Shown here: piece after piece, positions 37,103 through 50,200 of the stretch
How the letters are laid out: every line of letters begins with the position of its first letter
How positions within the stretch are numbered: position 1 is the stretch's first letter
Assembly (NCBI GenBank): GCA_024138025.1
Contig: JAMXBD010000685.1
Location: forward strand, 62,001 to 126,000
Length of the DNA stretch: 64,000 nucleotides
Direction of reading: 5' to 3'
Source: Combretum micranthum
Lineage: Eukaryota > Streptophyta > Magnoliopsida > Myrtales > Combretaceae
Program-made: the position numbers and the translations under genes
The notes under the pieces: generated by a model
Told to the model about the DNA's origin: nothing
Database searches by the model: none
The model's input: only the letters and a program-made list of their open reading frames with translations

Positions 37103-38486
37103 TATACTTTTGTTTAAACTTTTCTAAGTGTTAAGTATTTTTCATAATATAGCAGTAGATATTACATCATAGAATCCTCATATCGTATGTTTTCCTAACT
37201 CCTACTTATTGTAATACATATATAGAGTGCTAAAGTTGGATTTTACTTTGTGTGAGCTGGTGTGAAGGTTTTGAATCCTTCCTTTTAGCTTGAATGAGCC
37301 TAGAGTTAATAGAAACATTGTTTAGAATAATGTTTATGACTTAGACCAACTAAAACAAATCTTGCACTTACCTTATTTTTCTTTCCTAAGCTTATCTTAT
37401 CTTTTAATGGAGTTGAGTGAGTGTGTTCTTATTGTTGTTTTTGGATGGTTTTATGCACGAATTAGGGTTGTTTTGTATGTGTTTTGAGTTGTTGTTGTTG
37501 TGGTTCAATGTAAGTTAATGGCTTTTTTTCCTTTTGTTAATTATGAAGTTATATATACATATATATATATATAGAAGGAGAAGGAAGTAGAGCAACTTGC
37601 ACACGATTTTCGGCCAAATCTTCACCAATTTGGCTTGTTTTGTTGCATTTCTTCATGCATTTATTGATCTTGCTGATTTGGACCATCTCCATTGGTTTAT
37701 GCATGTTTTTCCTTCACTATTGTTAACCTTTCTTGACCAAATTGTTATGTGATTTCGGCTAGGAAAAATTGAGCAGATTTTAGTCACATATTTGGCATAA
37801 TTTACACTAAATTTAGGGAAAATTAATATAATATTATTTAGTTAATTAATTATCTTAGTTTGAAGATAGTTTATTAAGTTAAACGGGTATAAATATGTCA
37901 GTTATTTGAGAGTTCTATCTCCAAAAATTTATTTAAAGCTTCCATAAATTTTCTAAATTATTATCGGGTTGAATTTTGGGTTTATATTTAAAGCAATTAA
38001 TTATTTTTATGGTTTTATCTCACCTGACTAGGGTTTCTAAGCTTAATAGGCTAATTTTCATTTTAATCTCTAATAGCTTTAGAATTTAATAACTAGAACA
38101 ATAGTATGATCCAAATATTTATTTGGGCTCCAAATTATTAGTTATGGATCTATTTTTGTTCTTATTGTGTATTTATAACTCTAATGGTTTATCCTTATAT
38201 TTCTGTTTTCTAATAATAAATTTTATTGATTATTGACTTTTTAATACACTTGAAATTTTATTTAAATTATTTCTATACCTTGAATTTTCAATATTGGTTG
38301 CGAGATCTTAACTTTGATATATGTTATTATCTATAAAACTTTGTTTCTTGATTTGTAGGTATATATAGGTTCATAATTACTTGTGATTTTATTATAAGGT
38401 CTTTGTTGAATCTTATATTAACCTTATATTTTCTATGTTTGTATTTCTATTCATTTCTACTTGTATGAAAAATCTTGGAGTTTACA

Positions 38487-38689
38487 GCCATCTTAAAACA
38501 TATTTTAATCGTAAGAGTTATATGCTCTTCCCGTTTTATTATAAAATTTTAATTAGTATTTTTTTTATAAAAATGCTAATTAAACTTTTTTTGAACCTCT
38601 AAAATATATTTTTATAATATAATTCTCCTAATTAATAATTTTATCATAATTTTGAATTAAAATTAGAAAAAACACAAATAAAAAGGTTT
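38487..38689. other. Join between the solo LTR and duplicated copy A2
   Basis: The first part (TTTTAATCGTAAGAGTTATATGC) matches the A2 sequence after 43105, so it is the right end of A1. The second part (38560-38690) again resembles 30180-30330, which hints at a third partial copy of the segment. Confidence 0.45.
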
Positions 38690-39657
38690 GCTCATAACTA
38701 AAAAGGGAAGAGTGAAAAAAAGAGAAAGTTACAGCTACATTTCATGGAATGAATAAAACAATATGAGGAAGGCAAACCACATGCCCCAACCCAACAAACA
38801 AATAATAACAATAATAATTACACTTGAACCCTTTGTTTTATCTTGCCATTTTTCTCCCTTTTATCATTTTGATTCAAGTAAGCATGTATCAACTAATAGT
38901 TCATCTAAATAATTAATTTTTAACACAGTTGAATTGAAGTAAAATTGCAAGATACGTATTTCTTCCCAATTTCTAATTTTGACATTAAAATCTTTTGAGA
39001 TTTTTTTTTTGTTACATATCTTATTTTGAATAAAAAGAGGAGATATGCATGATTTCTTAAAAAAATATGGGAGTGCTTATATTTTTGTTCCATTGACGAT
39101 GATGGTAAAGTAATTATATTAAACAAATGTTTTTAAATAATATATAACAAATACAAAAAATATGTAGGAAAGTATCAATGATTATGAGCAAGTTCATAAA
39201 AGGTATTAACGTCTCGAGTATTTAAAAAGATGAATTAATACTTCGTTGATTTCTTGTTTGAGTTCATTTGTGAAACTTAGATTCCTCTTGTGAAACTTTT
39301 GAAACGTTGATATTTTAAAGCTAGCTATAACTATTAACATTGATACCTTTTGGTATAGTTAACCAATAAAAATTATTAAATTTACATATAAAAAAATTTA
39401 GAATAGAAAGTAAAAAAGAGTTAGAAAACCTTAAAACATGGTGTTTGAGGGTGGCCATTCATCTCCCTTAAAGAAAAAAATGAAAAAAAAAAAAAAGATG
39501 GGTCATAGTTGGATTATATATTCATTAATTCACTAGAAAATATATTGCACTTATAAATATATTTTGTGAAAACCCATTAATGACTCCACAAAGGATTATC
39601 AACATCATCTATTCATCTTAGAAATGTTTCAGTAGTAGTTGTACATTATTGCATTTT

Positions 39658-40465
39658 GGATAAATTGCATGCATTTTCACTCAAAACTTTAGAAATTGTA
39701 TAAACTTCAAGTTTTCGAAAAGTCAACACAGACACACACAAAAAAAAAAGTTAATTACACGAACCTCTCTTAAAAATTTTAAAAATTGCAAAGCCCCCGG
39801 TTTTTTAAAAAGTCAATATTTACACCCCTAAAAAATACATGATGATAAATGTAAATTTTATTTAATTAGTACTAACATGTCATTACATATATAATATATT
39901 TAATAAAATATAATTTAAAAATATTTATAAATTTTATTATTGTTTTTATAAAATTAAACATTTTAGAAAAAGAAAAAAAAAAGTTAATTGTCATTTTTCA
40001 TCTTCTAGAATTATATTTTAGCATGAAACAAATATAATAGCAAAGTTTTTCATTATGATGGAATGCACCACATGACATTGTTTTTTGCTTTAAAAAAAGA
40101 TTTTTTTTTTTTTTTTGGAATTGCACTTTAATGCTAGCTTGGAAGGGCAAAAAGAAATAATAAAAAAGTTTTCATTCTTTGATATATAATTTTTTAAATA
40201 TTTCTTGAAACATTTATTAATTAAACATATAATATATAATGACATGTTAAAACAAAATAAACAAAAAATACATGTTATCATTATGTCAGTTTTTGGGGTG
40301 TAAGGATTGGCTTTTGAATAAACTAAGCGTCCATGCAGTTTTTAAAGTTTCCAGGCAATGTCTGTGCAATTTACATATTTTTAAGGAGAATAAGTGCTAA
40401 CTTTTGAAAAAATTGGTGTTCATACAAATTCTAAAATTTTCAAGGAAAATCCGCATAATTTATCT
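39658..40465. mobile_element. Long-TIR MITE, MULE-like
   Basis: An 808 bp insertion absent from copy A1. Its left end, starting GGATAAATTGCATGCATTTTC, and the reverse complement of its right end, starting AGATAAATTATGCGGATTTTC, align for well over 100 bases with substitutions (for example TTTAGAA.TTGTAT.AAC and TTTACACCCC in both arms). Flanks TTGCATTTT and TTTTATTTT (39649-39657 and 40466-40474) match at seven of nine bases. Long terminal inverted repeats with a 9 bp duplication fit a non-autonomous Mutator-like element. It has no transposase. Confidence 0.72.
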
Positions 40466-40640
40466 TTTTATTTTAAAAATATCACCCATTTCTTCCCTTA
40501 AGGGATCTCTTCTTGTGTTTGAGCTATCGTTGCTCTAAAGATCAAGTATCACGAAACTGAAGCATTCTTGCTCCTCTAATTGTTGCACTAGGACGCCTAA
40601 TATCCCATACTTGTACCCCTTTGCCAATCTTCAATTTCAT

Positions 40641-42215
40641 GGCAAAACTTGCTTCAAGTCGCTTGTGAAGACTTCTAAGAAAGTCGTAACCGGGTAAAAC
40701 CTATAATACCTACAACTTTCTTATTGGCTTACTACTTTTCGATGTTGTAGGTCAATAAGAAAGTCGTAGATATGATAGTTCATGTATTTTCAAAAGTGGT
40801 AGGTCATATAATAAAGTTGTAGGTGTGGTAGGTTATGTTATTTTCGAAAAATAGTAGGTTATGTAATAAAATTGTAGGTGTGGTAGATCGTGTTATTTTT
40901 TAAATGTGGTAGGTAAAGTAACAAAGTTGTAGGTGTTGTAGGTCACGTTATTTTCGAAAAGTGATAGGTCAAGTAATAAAGTTGTAAGTATAATAGGTCA
41001 TGTTATATATCGAAAGTTGAAGGTCAGTAGTAAAGTCATAGGTGTTGTAGGTGTTGTTATTTTCGAAAAGTTGTAGATCAAGTAATAAAATTATAGGCAT
41101 GGTAGGCATGTTATGTTCTAAAAGTTGTAAGCCAGTACAAAGTTGTAGGTGTTGTTATTTTCAAAAAGTTATAGGTCAAGTAATAAAGTAGTAAGTGTGG
41201 TAGGTCATGTCATTTTCGAAAAGTTGTAGATTAAGTAATAAAGTCATAGGTATAGTGAGTCATGTTATGTTCCGAAAGTTGTAGATTAGTAACAAAGTTG
41301 TAGGTGTCATAGGTCTTTTTATTTTTGAAAGTTTTAGGTCAAGTAATAAAGTGATAGGTGTGGTAGATCATGTTATTTTAGGAAAGTTATAGGTTAGTAA
41401 TAAAGTTGTAGGTGTTGTAGGTCAAGTAATAAAATGGTAGGTATGATGGGTCATGTTATTTTCGAAAAGTTATAGGTCAAGTAATAAAGTCGTGGATATT
41501 GTAGGTCATTTTATGTTCTTAAAGTTGTAGGTTAGTAACAAAGTTGTACGAATCCCATATCTTGTTATTTTCGAAAGTTGTAGGTCAAGTAATACAGTGG
41601 TAGATGTGGTAGCTCATGTTATTTTCGGAAAGTTGTAGATCAGTAACAAAGTTGTAGGTGTTGTAAGTCGTGTTATTTTCAAAAAATTATAAGTCAAGTA
41701 ATAAAATGGTAGGTATGATAGGTCATGTTATTTTCGAAAAGTTGTAGGTCAAGTAATAAAGTTGTAAGTATGGTAAGTCATGTTATGTTCCGAAAGTTGT
41801 AGGTCTAGTTATTTTGGAAAAGTTGTAGGTCAAGTAATAAAATGTTAGGTATAGTAGGTCATGATATTTTCATAAAGTTGTAGATCAGTAACGAAGTTAT
41901 AGGTATTGTAGATCATGTTATTTCTGAAAGTTGTCGGTCAAGTGATAAAGTGGTAGGTATAATAGGTCATGTTATTTTTGAAAAGTTGTAGGTCAAGTAA
42001 TAAAATCGTAGGTATGGTAGGTCATGTTATATTTCGAAAGTTGTAGGCTAGTAATAAGGTTGTAAGTGTTGTAAGTCAAGAAATAAAGTTTTAGGTGTGA
42101 TAGGTTATGTTATTTTTGAAAAGTTATAGGTCAAGTAATAAAATGGTAGGTATGGTAGGTCTAAAAAGGACTTCCCTAGAAGTCTTCGTACGATGACTTG
42201 AAGCAAGTGACTCCC
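40641..42215. mobile_element. Non-autonomous MULE-like element filled by a tandem array
   Basis: A 1,575 bp insertion into copy A2, flanked by a perfect 10 bp duplication TCAATTTCAT (40631-40640 and 42216-42225); A1 has one copy of this site at 17260. Terminal inverted repeats of about 45 bp: left GGCAAAACTTGCTTCAAGTC, right (reverse complement) GGGAGTCACTTGCTTCAAGT, both continuing to a GAAGACTTCTA block. The 9-10 bp duplication and GG ends suggest Mutator-like. Between the ends there is only a tandem repeat array, with no transposase. Confidence 0.8.
40735..42165 (+). repeat. About 26 copies of a 55 bp tandem repeat
   Basis: The repeating phrase includes GTAGGTCAAGTAATAAAGTT, then GTAGGTGTGGTAGGTCATGT, then TATTTTCGAAAAGTT. 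Units vary by substitutions and by partial deletions. A shorter GTAGGT word recurs two to three times in each unit, so the 55-mer probably grew from a smaller one. Not a CRISPR: there are no unique spacers and the host is a plant. Confidence 0.85.
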
Positions 42216-43150
42216 TCAATTTCATCACATTTGAAGTGCCATTACAAGCACAACACTCTTCTCTTACATGTAAGCACGTGACTCACATGATCACACCATA
42301 TACATGTGTTGGTTATATATTAAATTTAAGCATCTAAAATTTATTTGGTTCATTTTTTTCAACTATGTAGTATATTTTTGCTTCTATCCAAGTGGGCATA
42401 TTTGCCAAGAAAAAAATAAAAAAGATGGAAATATATGTTGTGCTTTTAAAATTAAATGCGCAATAAATCTCTATAAAGTTGGATTTATTTATCATTTGCT
42501 TTATTTATTTTTACAAAAATAATAATGAAAATTTTCTTTTTCTTTTTTATAAAATATTTTCTCCTAAAAATATGTGAATGTTTAATGTCAATTCTCACAT
42601 TCCAATCTATAATTTTATCATAATTATGAATTAAAAACAGAATATATATTATCTGTCTTTTCTTTTTATTTATACTATATTTAATTTATACTTTTTCGAA
42701 ATTTAACTTTTGAAAAACCATTTTATTTGTGTTTTATATATATATAAAATATCCAAACACGTTCTTAATGCGAACTACCATTTTCTTAGGGAAGCGAACC
42801 TGTACGCTCCCAAAAACTTTGCTTCCATTACAAAAGCTTGCAACACAGTGGAGCCATCACTGTAAGTTATTATTATAAGGACCACAACGTATCAACACGT
42901 GATGGACGATTCAGTTATTGACCATTAAGCATTCTACATGACTAACGTTGTTGTCCAAGTCGTGGCGAGTCCCCAACTTCCTGGCATCTTCGTCGTAAAC
43001 AAGAAAAATAGTTGGTGATGAGTGGAAAAACATGCTATATCAATTAATCCGATATAGACATTCATCCTCCTCATTTATTTTTCCTAATTTTTTTCTAAGC
43101 TACTGTCTTAGAAGACAATTTATCGTCTGAGTTATATCCTTTTCTTGTTT

Positions 43151-44035
43151 TATTGTAAAATTATATAAGTTTCATTGGAATTAGTCACATTTAGTATCGA
43201 AGCTAAACAAATTATTTTTCTTTAGGAAAAGGGAAGAGTAATTATAAAAAACATATAGAGCAATCCAAACACTACTACACTATCCCAGGTAAACCAGACC
43301 ATTCGGGGAAACTACAACATTCAAGTAGGACACTCCATTTAGAACATCCAATACAAGCAAAATAAATTATTTATATGAACTATCTAATCTCAATTAGGAT
43401 GAAAATATAGACAAAGCCTCACTACGTCTAGTAAATCCTTACTTAGCCTTTGCAAAGCCCACAAGAAACATCATGTCTCCTAAGTCTTTGATAAAACCCC
43501 AATCCAAAGAGGTAAAGGATTACATTGAACCTACTCACTTTGACTAATGCCTCAACAAAGCAACGCAAAAGTATATACTCATGCCTACTTTAGACTTGAG
43601 AGATTGGCCTTAACCTTTCAAGGAAGGAAAGGTTCTCCAGTGGCACTATTGGATACCACATATTTGTTTAATCACCAAAATTCTACTTTCACATGTCATC
43701 CATTGAGCTTTATATATAAAATATAGTTGTAAATGGACATAAAATATAAATATTATCATTTTTTTATGGGCTGGACTTTTGAGCTTGATGACAAGATCCA
43801 ACGAGTTCTATTCATTTATTGGGATGACTTGGGAGATTTGGCTTGGACGGCTCAGAATAGGGATCCTTGGATTGATCCACTGCATATGACCTTTCTCAGG
43901 CAAGCTCAAACATATAAGATATGGCTATTTGGCTTGACCCATGACAAGCTCATTCAGGGTAACCATAAATTGAGCTTGATCTATCTCATCTACCAATCAC
44001 TGAGATGATCTGACAATATTCATCCATGTCAAGTG
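43151..44035. other. Intergenic DNA, possible start of the Tat/Ogre element
   Basis: No gene. A 91-codon frame (43733-44008) has no recognisable domain and is probably part of a retrotransposon LTR or leader, given the TATA box at 44036 and the gag remnant that follows. Confidence 0.4.
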
Positions 44036-44877
44036 TCTATAAATATTTGACTGCTCCTATTCATCTTAGGACTTTCTTTTTTTAGAGAAGACAAACGACA
44101 TTTCATAGGGGAGACTTCATTCACAAAGATCAAACAAGGCAACTCAAATGATCTTCACTCCAACCTACTCAAGAGCTGTAAGGTTAGCATGCAAAGTCTA
44201 CTTAAGATCTCTTTATATATCACTGGTGTATTCGAGACAATAAGACTATCTGTTTCTTCTCTCTATCATTTTCCTCAAGCCATCTCTTCATCAAGTATCA
44301 TCTCCTTGACAACACTCTAAAGTCATGTGTAAGGCACGAGAACCATGCGACGCATGCATTATTACTTCAAGAAGAGCCTTGCATCTACATTTGCTCATCT
44401 CATACTAGGGACAACTGCCAATGCTGCTACGCTCTAAGGTATAGCCTTGCTAAGCCCTACCCCAGCTACACAGCAAAGAGCCTTACTTTTATCTTAGCTA
44501 GATATTGCTCCCACCATTTAGGTAAACACCTAAAGGGCAAATGTGCAAACCCCACTACCACAAGTTGTAATCGACTAGAAACCAACATCTGATGTAAACA
44601 ATGTGAGATCTCAGTTTGGCAGGTCATCATCCTCACACGCACACTCTTGCACTAATCTGAGTGAGACCACTTCCTCGCCTAATCTTAAACTTGCTTAACC
44701 ACAAACTCCTCCGGTTGCACTAGTTGTATTGGCTACACCACCCACACTAGTGGTGTCCATGTCAAAGGAATCCTTTATAACAAAGGAATATTTGGATATA
44801 TATTTGAAAGAGATTAAGTCTAAGCTTTCTGTGGAGTAATAAACTTAAAGCTTCTATACCACCATCGGATTATTGCA
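44036..44877 (+). promoter_or_regulatory. Probable retrotransposon promoter and leader before the gag remnant
   Basis: TCTATAAATATT at 44036-44047 is a good TATA box, followed by a C/T-rich untranslated stretch and then gag at 44878. This is the layout of an LTR/leader, but I could not find LTR ends or a primer site, so the borders are uncertain. Confidence 0.35.
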
Positions 44878-45350
44878 AAACCATACCCGAAAGATTATGT
44901 CAGTCCTAATTTCATGCTATTTGATGGCAAGAAGGGCAACACTAAGGAACACCTGCTAAAATTCATTAAGACATTAGAAGTGTATGGGTTTGATAAAGAT
45001 ATGAAATTGAAGGAATTTTCAAAGTCTAATTGAAAAGGGTGGCGTACACCTAGCATGTCAATCTCCCTCTAGGGTCAACTAGTGGGGGACTATGCAAGCT
45101 TTTTCTAGAAAAGTTCTTCTCTACTCAAGAGCGAGTAACCATCACTAGCATGGGAAGAATGAGACAAAACTCGAAGAAGACCACATGGATTATATAGAGT
45201 GGTTTAAAGAACACTCTTTAGATATTTAAGATGTTTTGATGAGAAGGAACTAGTGAAGACCTGCATCTAGGGGATGTTCATTGAATATGCCATCTACTTC
45301 GAGAATCTCAATCTATGCTCCTTCGTTGCTCTCATTGAGAATGCATAAAG
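44878..45350 (+). pseudogene. Retrotransposon gag remnant, Tat-lineage type
   Basis: In conceptual translation the start reads KPYPKDYVSPNFMLFDG and continues to HLLKFIKTLEVYGFDKD, the start of a Retrotrans_gag domain. Further on, in shifted frames, come STQERVTITSMGRMRQ, DYIEWFKEHSLD and a block corresponding to CIQGM...Y.ENL. Several stops and at least two frameshifts are present. This type of gag belongs to Tat/Retand/Ogre elements, so it may be the lost front part of the pol at 53808, separated from it by the LTR inserted at 46526. Confidence 0.6.
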
Positions 45351-45395
45351 ACCAATAACTCTATAGCAAAAATATTAAACTAATAATTTCTTCAT

Positions 45396-46260
45396 GTGAT
45401 TTTGATGAGAACAAAAGTTACATAAATCATATACTAAAAACACATCATTTTTTTGAGACTAATAGATTATTTCCAATTGCTTAAAAGAAGGCCATCTAAA
45501 CAAAAGGATCTGCTGTCTTTAAAGTTAAAGGAAATTGTGCATGTGTGTGTTGAGTTTGTACATGCTAGGTTGCACCAGCTAGCCGGTACAAACAAGATAG
45601 TGATAGCCTTGATCATGCATGGGTCTTATCCAGGGCACGTTTTGCACAACTAAAGGCGCGATTCATTCACCTAAAGGCATGCATCTTGGACTGGTAAGCT
45701 ATTGGAGCAAAAATAGCTGTTACATCATTTAATGCTTGATGTTTTTCAAAAGTTATCTCCAACGAACATTTAGGTTTTTGAAGGGTTATAAATATATGCT
45801 CCTTTGCAGATTTAAACTAGTTTAAGAGCCTTCATTTGCAAACAAACAAGCCCTTAGATCCTCTCATAACTCTTGTATTTTTGTTCATTATTTTGCAAAA
45901 TTTGTAAAGAAAGAGAAATCAAATTAGTGCTTTGACCTTATATCTGCTATTTGTAAAAGAGCACTGTAGATGAGAGGATATTATTTATTTCTTGAGTATT
46001 GTAATTGGTGTATAGCTCTATTTGAGCTTTTGTGTTTGAGATTAATAAATTGTGTCAAGCCTTCAGTTGGAGGCGATTTGTGTGATCATGGAGATTAAGA
46101 AGTAAGTCGAATTCCACATTATATCCGGGCTTGAATCTTCTTTTTTATCTCTTTTATATTCCTTTTTGTTCACTATTATTATTATATTTGTTGTCATCAA
46201 AGATTAACTTGATCTATTGCATTAAACATTCTTTTATTGGTTGTTTTAGGTCAAACAGTC
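45396..46260 (+). mobile_element. Possible copia-type LTR remnant
   Basis: Starts near TGATTTTGATGAGAACAAAA and holds a TTTTGAGACTAATAGATTATTTCC phrase shortly after. It has a CACATTATATCCGGG phrase and ends near TTTGTTGTCATCAAAG, roughly the inverted counterpart of its start. These are features I associate with plant copia LTRs. No clean TG...CA ends or target duplication were found, so the borders are approximate. Confidence 0.3.
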
Positions 46261-46525
46261 AATTCTGCTGGAATTTTTAGCATTAAAATAAAAGAGGAGA
46301 AAGAAAAAAATTATTACTATAATTGATAATTGTTTTTTTTTTACTTGTTAACTGATATAAACATCATGCCTTTAAAAAGGCTTACAAAATAGATAAAGCC
46401 TATCCCAATATCTTAATAAGATAAGGATAAAAGACCTCACACATCTACTAAATAAAAAAGATAGAATTCTACTAAATAAATATCAAAACAAAGTATATAG
46501 AAATAACCAACTAAGATAGACCAAC
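46261..46525. other. Short AT-rich spacer
   Basis: No gene; contains the CCAAC left flank (46521-46525) of the LTR that follows. Confidence 0.5.
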
Positions 46526-47229
46526 TGTAAGCCTCTGAATTTTTCGAGAATGGTTTTGGAATACCAAATCGAAACCCTAAAGTCTAACTCAAGTTGAAAC
46601 CGAACCATAAACAATTTCGATCACAGGATTTCATAAGGGAATTTTCATAAAAAAAACAAAAATAAAAAGTTCGATAATAGTTCGATTCAAAAAACCCGAA
46701 CATGAGAAGATCCACCTATCCAATCCCTGATATAAACCTCTCAATTTCTAGGGTAAAGTTGGATTAAACTTTAACCTTAGTCAAACCGGAACTTCAAAAG
46801 TGAACAAAGACTAAGACAATTAAGCAATTTCAACTCCGGCAATCCCACGTTCTGAAACCCTATAAAACGAAATTAACTTAGTGGCTTAAAATAGTTCGTA
46901 ATAATATAGGGTAACATAAAAATATCAGATTCGCAAATTTCGAGTATCCTTCGGATCAAAGAGGATCAGTTCTCGAAAAGCATGTCCCGAAGCTCGAAAT
47001 ATTAAAAATATTCCAATAACACCAAAAGACTCGTAATTAAACAAGGAATTCAAAAATATCAGTTTTAGAATTTTTTGGTAACGAAAAATAACATATATAG
47101 CTCATTTATGCGTATTTTTATTACTATCGGTATTTTATATGTCTAGTCTACTATTCATAGTACTATTCTTACTATTCATTACTATTTCACTATCTCTACT
47201 TTTTCTTACACATATTTCTTAGTACCTAC

Positions 47230-50200
47230 TGTAACATCCCAAATTTTCACCTAAAATAGAAATTGGGTTTAGATAGATTTAAATGACTAAAATGAAATAT
47301 AGGATTTAATTAGACAAGTTGATATAATTTAATTAGCTATTAATTAAGATTTGAGTTTCAAATTCCCTAAACATGTCATCAAAGTGTTTAGAGAATTCCT
47401 AAACTCTTGATTCTTAGCCTAAACACTAATTCCTAAATCTCAGTAAAATTTGAGTTCATTTGCTTGAATAAAAATATCAGTTCTTAAACCCGAACTCAAA
47501 TGTAATATCTTTGTATCCAAATTAAATTCCTAAATTAAGTTCTTATTATAAGATCTAAATTTGTAACATATCGGTTCAGAAATCATCTTTTAAATACTTC
47601 TAGAACTATTGATATTGATCTGATAGTTCTAAACCTATACCCTATTTCTATTTTAGCCAAATTTGACTTTATCCTTTCCTTTTCTTTTTATTTTTCTTTT
47701 GTTGCCATCTCTTTTCCCTTACTCTCTTTTACGTTTTATTTTTCTTCTTCTTCTCTTCTTCTCCTTCTTTTTCTTTCTTTCTTTCTTTCTCCAAATTCAA
47801 GGCTTGAATCTCAAGATCAAAGCCAACTAGAGGATGAATCAAGATTATGAGATAAATTAGATAGAGAAAACTGAGCTAGAGGATGAGCTTCAACTTCTTT
47901 TCTTCTCTAAAGCTAAGTATACTTTGTAAATTGTTATTTTCTTTATGAATTAGAGCTTAAATGTTGTATTAATGTTATACATGAGTTGAGAAGTGTTTTT
48001 AAGTTTGTATTTGTTAGTTTAATGTTTGATGGAAGTTGGAAATGGTGAAAAGAGGATGAATAGTGAAATTGGGGTTTGAAGTTGTTTATGATGATTATAG
48101 TGATGTTTGATGGATTGAAGTGGGAGTTTGTGTTTATTAGATTGTATTGAGATCAAATAACAAGTTTTAAGAAGCTTGAAATGAATTTGGAGAAGTTTGA
48201 AACATTTTGAACAAATGGTTTTTGCAAAATGAAAACAGGGGAAAATTTGACAACAGCGTAATGCATGTACGCCGGCATTCAACGCTGCCAGTGTTGAATT
48301 CAACGCTGTCTGCGTACGTGCAAAATTTGGCGGTGTTGGGGAGTCATTCGGGGACCAGATTGGTGGACCTCTAATGCTAGCAAATTTTTAATTTACGCCG
48401 CCGATGTTGAAAGCCGGCGTTCGTTTTGCAACTTTTCCCAATTTTGTAGCCTGTTCGTATTTTAGCCATAAATTTTTCATCCGATCTCCGATTGAGGTGA
48501 TTCAAGTTGCGTTGGAAAGATAAGAAAGAGATATACAACTTTAATGTTTTGAGTTTTTGCAAATTAGAAACATATCAGTGCTTAAATTTTAATTCTTTCC
48601 AACTGATATATTTTTCAAGCTAAGCTAAAAACTTGTTATAGATTGTTTTATGTGTATTTACTTGAAAAAATGGATCTTTTTGACATAAAATGAGGTGGAT
48701 AAATAATATTTGATGTGTAATGATGATTTAGTGATATAATTAAACATGATTTAGATAGATTTATAGATTTAATGAATAATTGAGCTAAATATGCGAGTTT
48801 TACATAAAATGAACTTAGTTAATAAACTTAAGTTCAACTTGTTAAATAGACTTGAATGAGTTAAAATGAATTAGATTGAATTACTTTAACCATCTTTGAC
48901 TTAGTTTTTGAATTAAATGATTAAAGGTAATTAACTTGGCTAAGTTTAAGTTAATGTGAGCTCAAGTTGACATAGATCCTACATGTATAATGAATTAGCA
49001 ATTAATTTAAGTCCAACTTGGCTTAATGAACTTTACTAAGCTAAAAATGAATTAGATTGATATAGTTTAATCACCTTAACTTAGTAAACGAATCAAATGA
49101 CTAATTTTAATCAATTTAGCTAATGTTAAGCTAAAATGGGTTAATAGCTATTAATTAGCTTAGATGAAAGAATTAGGATGATCTTTGATTAATATGGGGG
49201 ATATGTTGTTTCAAATGTGTGTTTACTTGGAAAATGAATGTTTTTGGTTTATGAATTCTTTGTTAATGCTTTTGTAATAAAACACTATAAATAAAGAGAA
49301 AAGAAATTCTTTGACAGACAAAGGAGAACTGTCCATATTTTGGCGGGGCGATATTCACAGCCATAGTGGGGTTCCACATTAGTGTCTGATCAAATAGGAG
49401 TTAATAAAATGAGTTAGAGATTAGTGAATAATTGATATAAGTTCTTGTATGAATTTGATGAAGTGGATGATTAGTTTAGTTTAGTTTCTTATACGAACTC
49501 TTTCCTTAACAGAATTGGATATTTGATTTATCTTCTGGATTATCTTCTGAAATTTCCTTCTAAGGCTATGTTTGGATTCCATATTCAAGGTACGCAGTAA
49601 CTAGCTTGTCTCTGTGTTAGGATAGGCATTTATGAAAACTATATATATTAAGAAAAAAAAAACTTAATTGTGAGTGTTGATTTGTGTTTTACGCCGTTAA
49701 ATCCAATCTCTGCCCAGGGTGGCATGAGTGCCTAGGGGCGCCCCCTCACAAATTGGGTGAGCCTGGGATGGAATTGGTATCCGGTTCGGGGAGCGGCACC
49801 CTGCTCAGATTGGGCATGATAGATTTAGGTGTTTTCTGTAAAATTATCTAGAACGGTATAAGTATCCGAGCTACTTATATCAACCCCCTGAGCGTCAAGG
49901 TTGTTACTCAGGATTCCCCTACTATCCTTGTTGCCCGGAGTTTGAATACTCCCGTGTTGATTTGTTTACTTTAAAGAAAGATAATAACTTGTGATTGTCG
50001 CATTTGCATTTAGTTAAGCTCGTGTGTCACTCCGTGTGTGATTGTGTTGTTGTGTACTAGGCTTCGGCTCATTCTTGTTGTTGTTATTCTTTTTACAAGT
50101 TTTGTTGTTGATAAAGATGATGTTGATGATGATGAGTTCTTGTTGATGTTGGTGATGCTTGACTCGGGTTTTGGGCATTTGCGATGATTCGGAGAGAATT

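Larger units (their letters stand above)
34815..38486 (-). mobile_element. Solo LTR, 3.7 kb, minus strand
   Basis: On the minus strand from TGTAAACTCC (38486) to TTGGGGCGTGACA (34815). Flanks ATCAT and GCCAT match at three of five bases, a decayed target duplication; comparison with A2 places the insertion point here. Related to the solo LTR at 30411 at both ends and in the exon-like blocks (35141-35185 and about 35965-36012). It holds a donor-like AAG|GTAAGT at 37371, a GCCGGC-word region (36715-37000), and microsatellites at 36465 and 37063. Confidence 0.8.
38690..43150 (+). repeat. Duplicated segment, copy A2
   Basis: Same order and orientation as copy A1 (15936-17372, 29966-30410 and 34443-34814) but without A1's LTR insertions, and with two insertions of its own (39658-40465 and 40641-42215). 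Aligning the copies gives the empty site for every insertion. No protein-coding gene is supported. Confidence 0.7.

Noticed and set aside
34815..38486. The two minus-strand solo LTRs (30411 and 34815) as the LTR pair of one element
   Set aside because: Only about 370 bases lie between them, these match copy A2, and each LTR has its own flanking duplication.
40735..42165. Regularly repeated units that could suggest a CRISPR array
   Set aside because: Units are contiguous with no unique spacers, lie inside a transposon-like element, and the DNA is from a plant.
43733..44008. 91-codon frame before the gag remnant
   Set aside because: No recognisable domain; more likely part of an LTR or leader. 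Not called as a gene.
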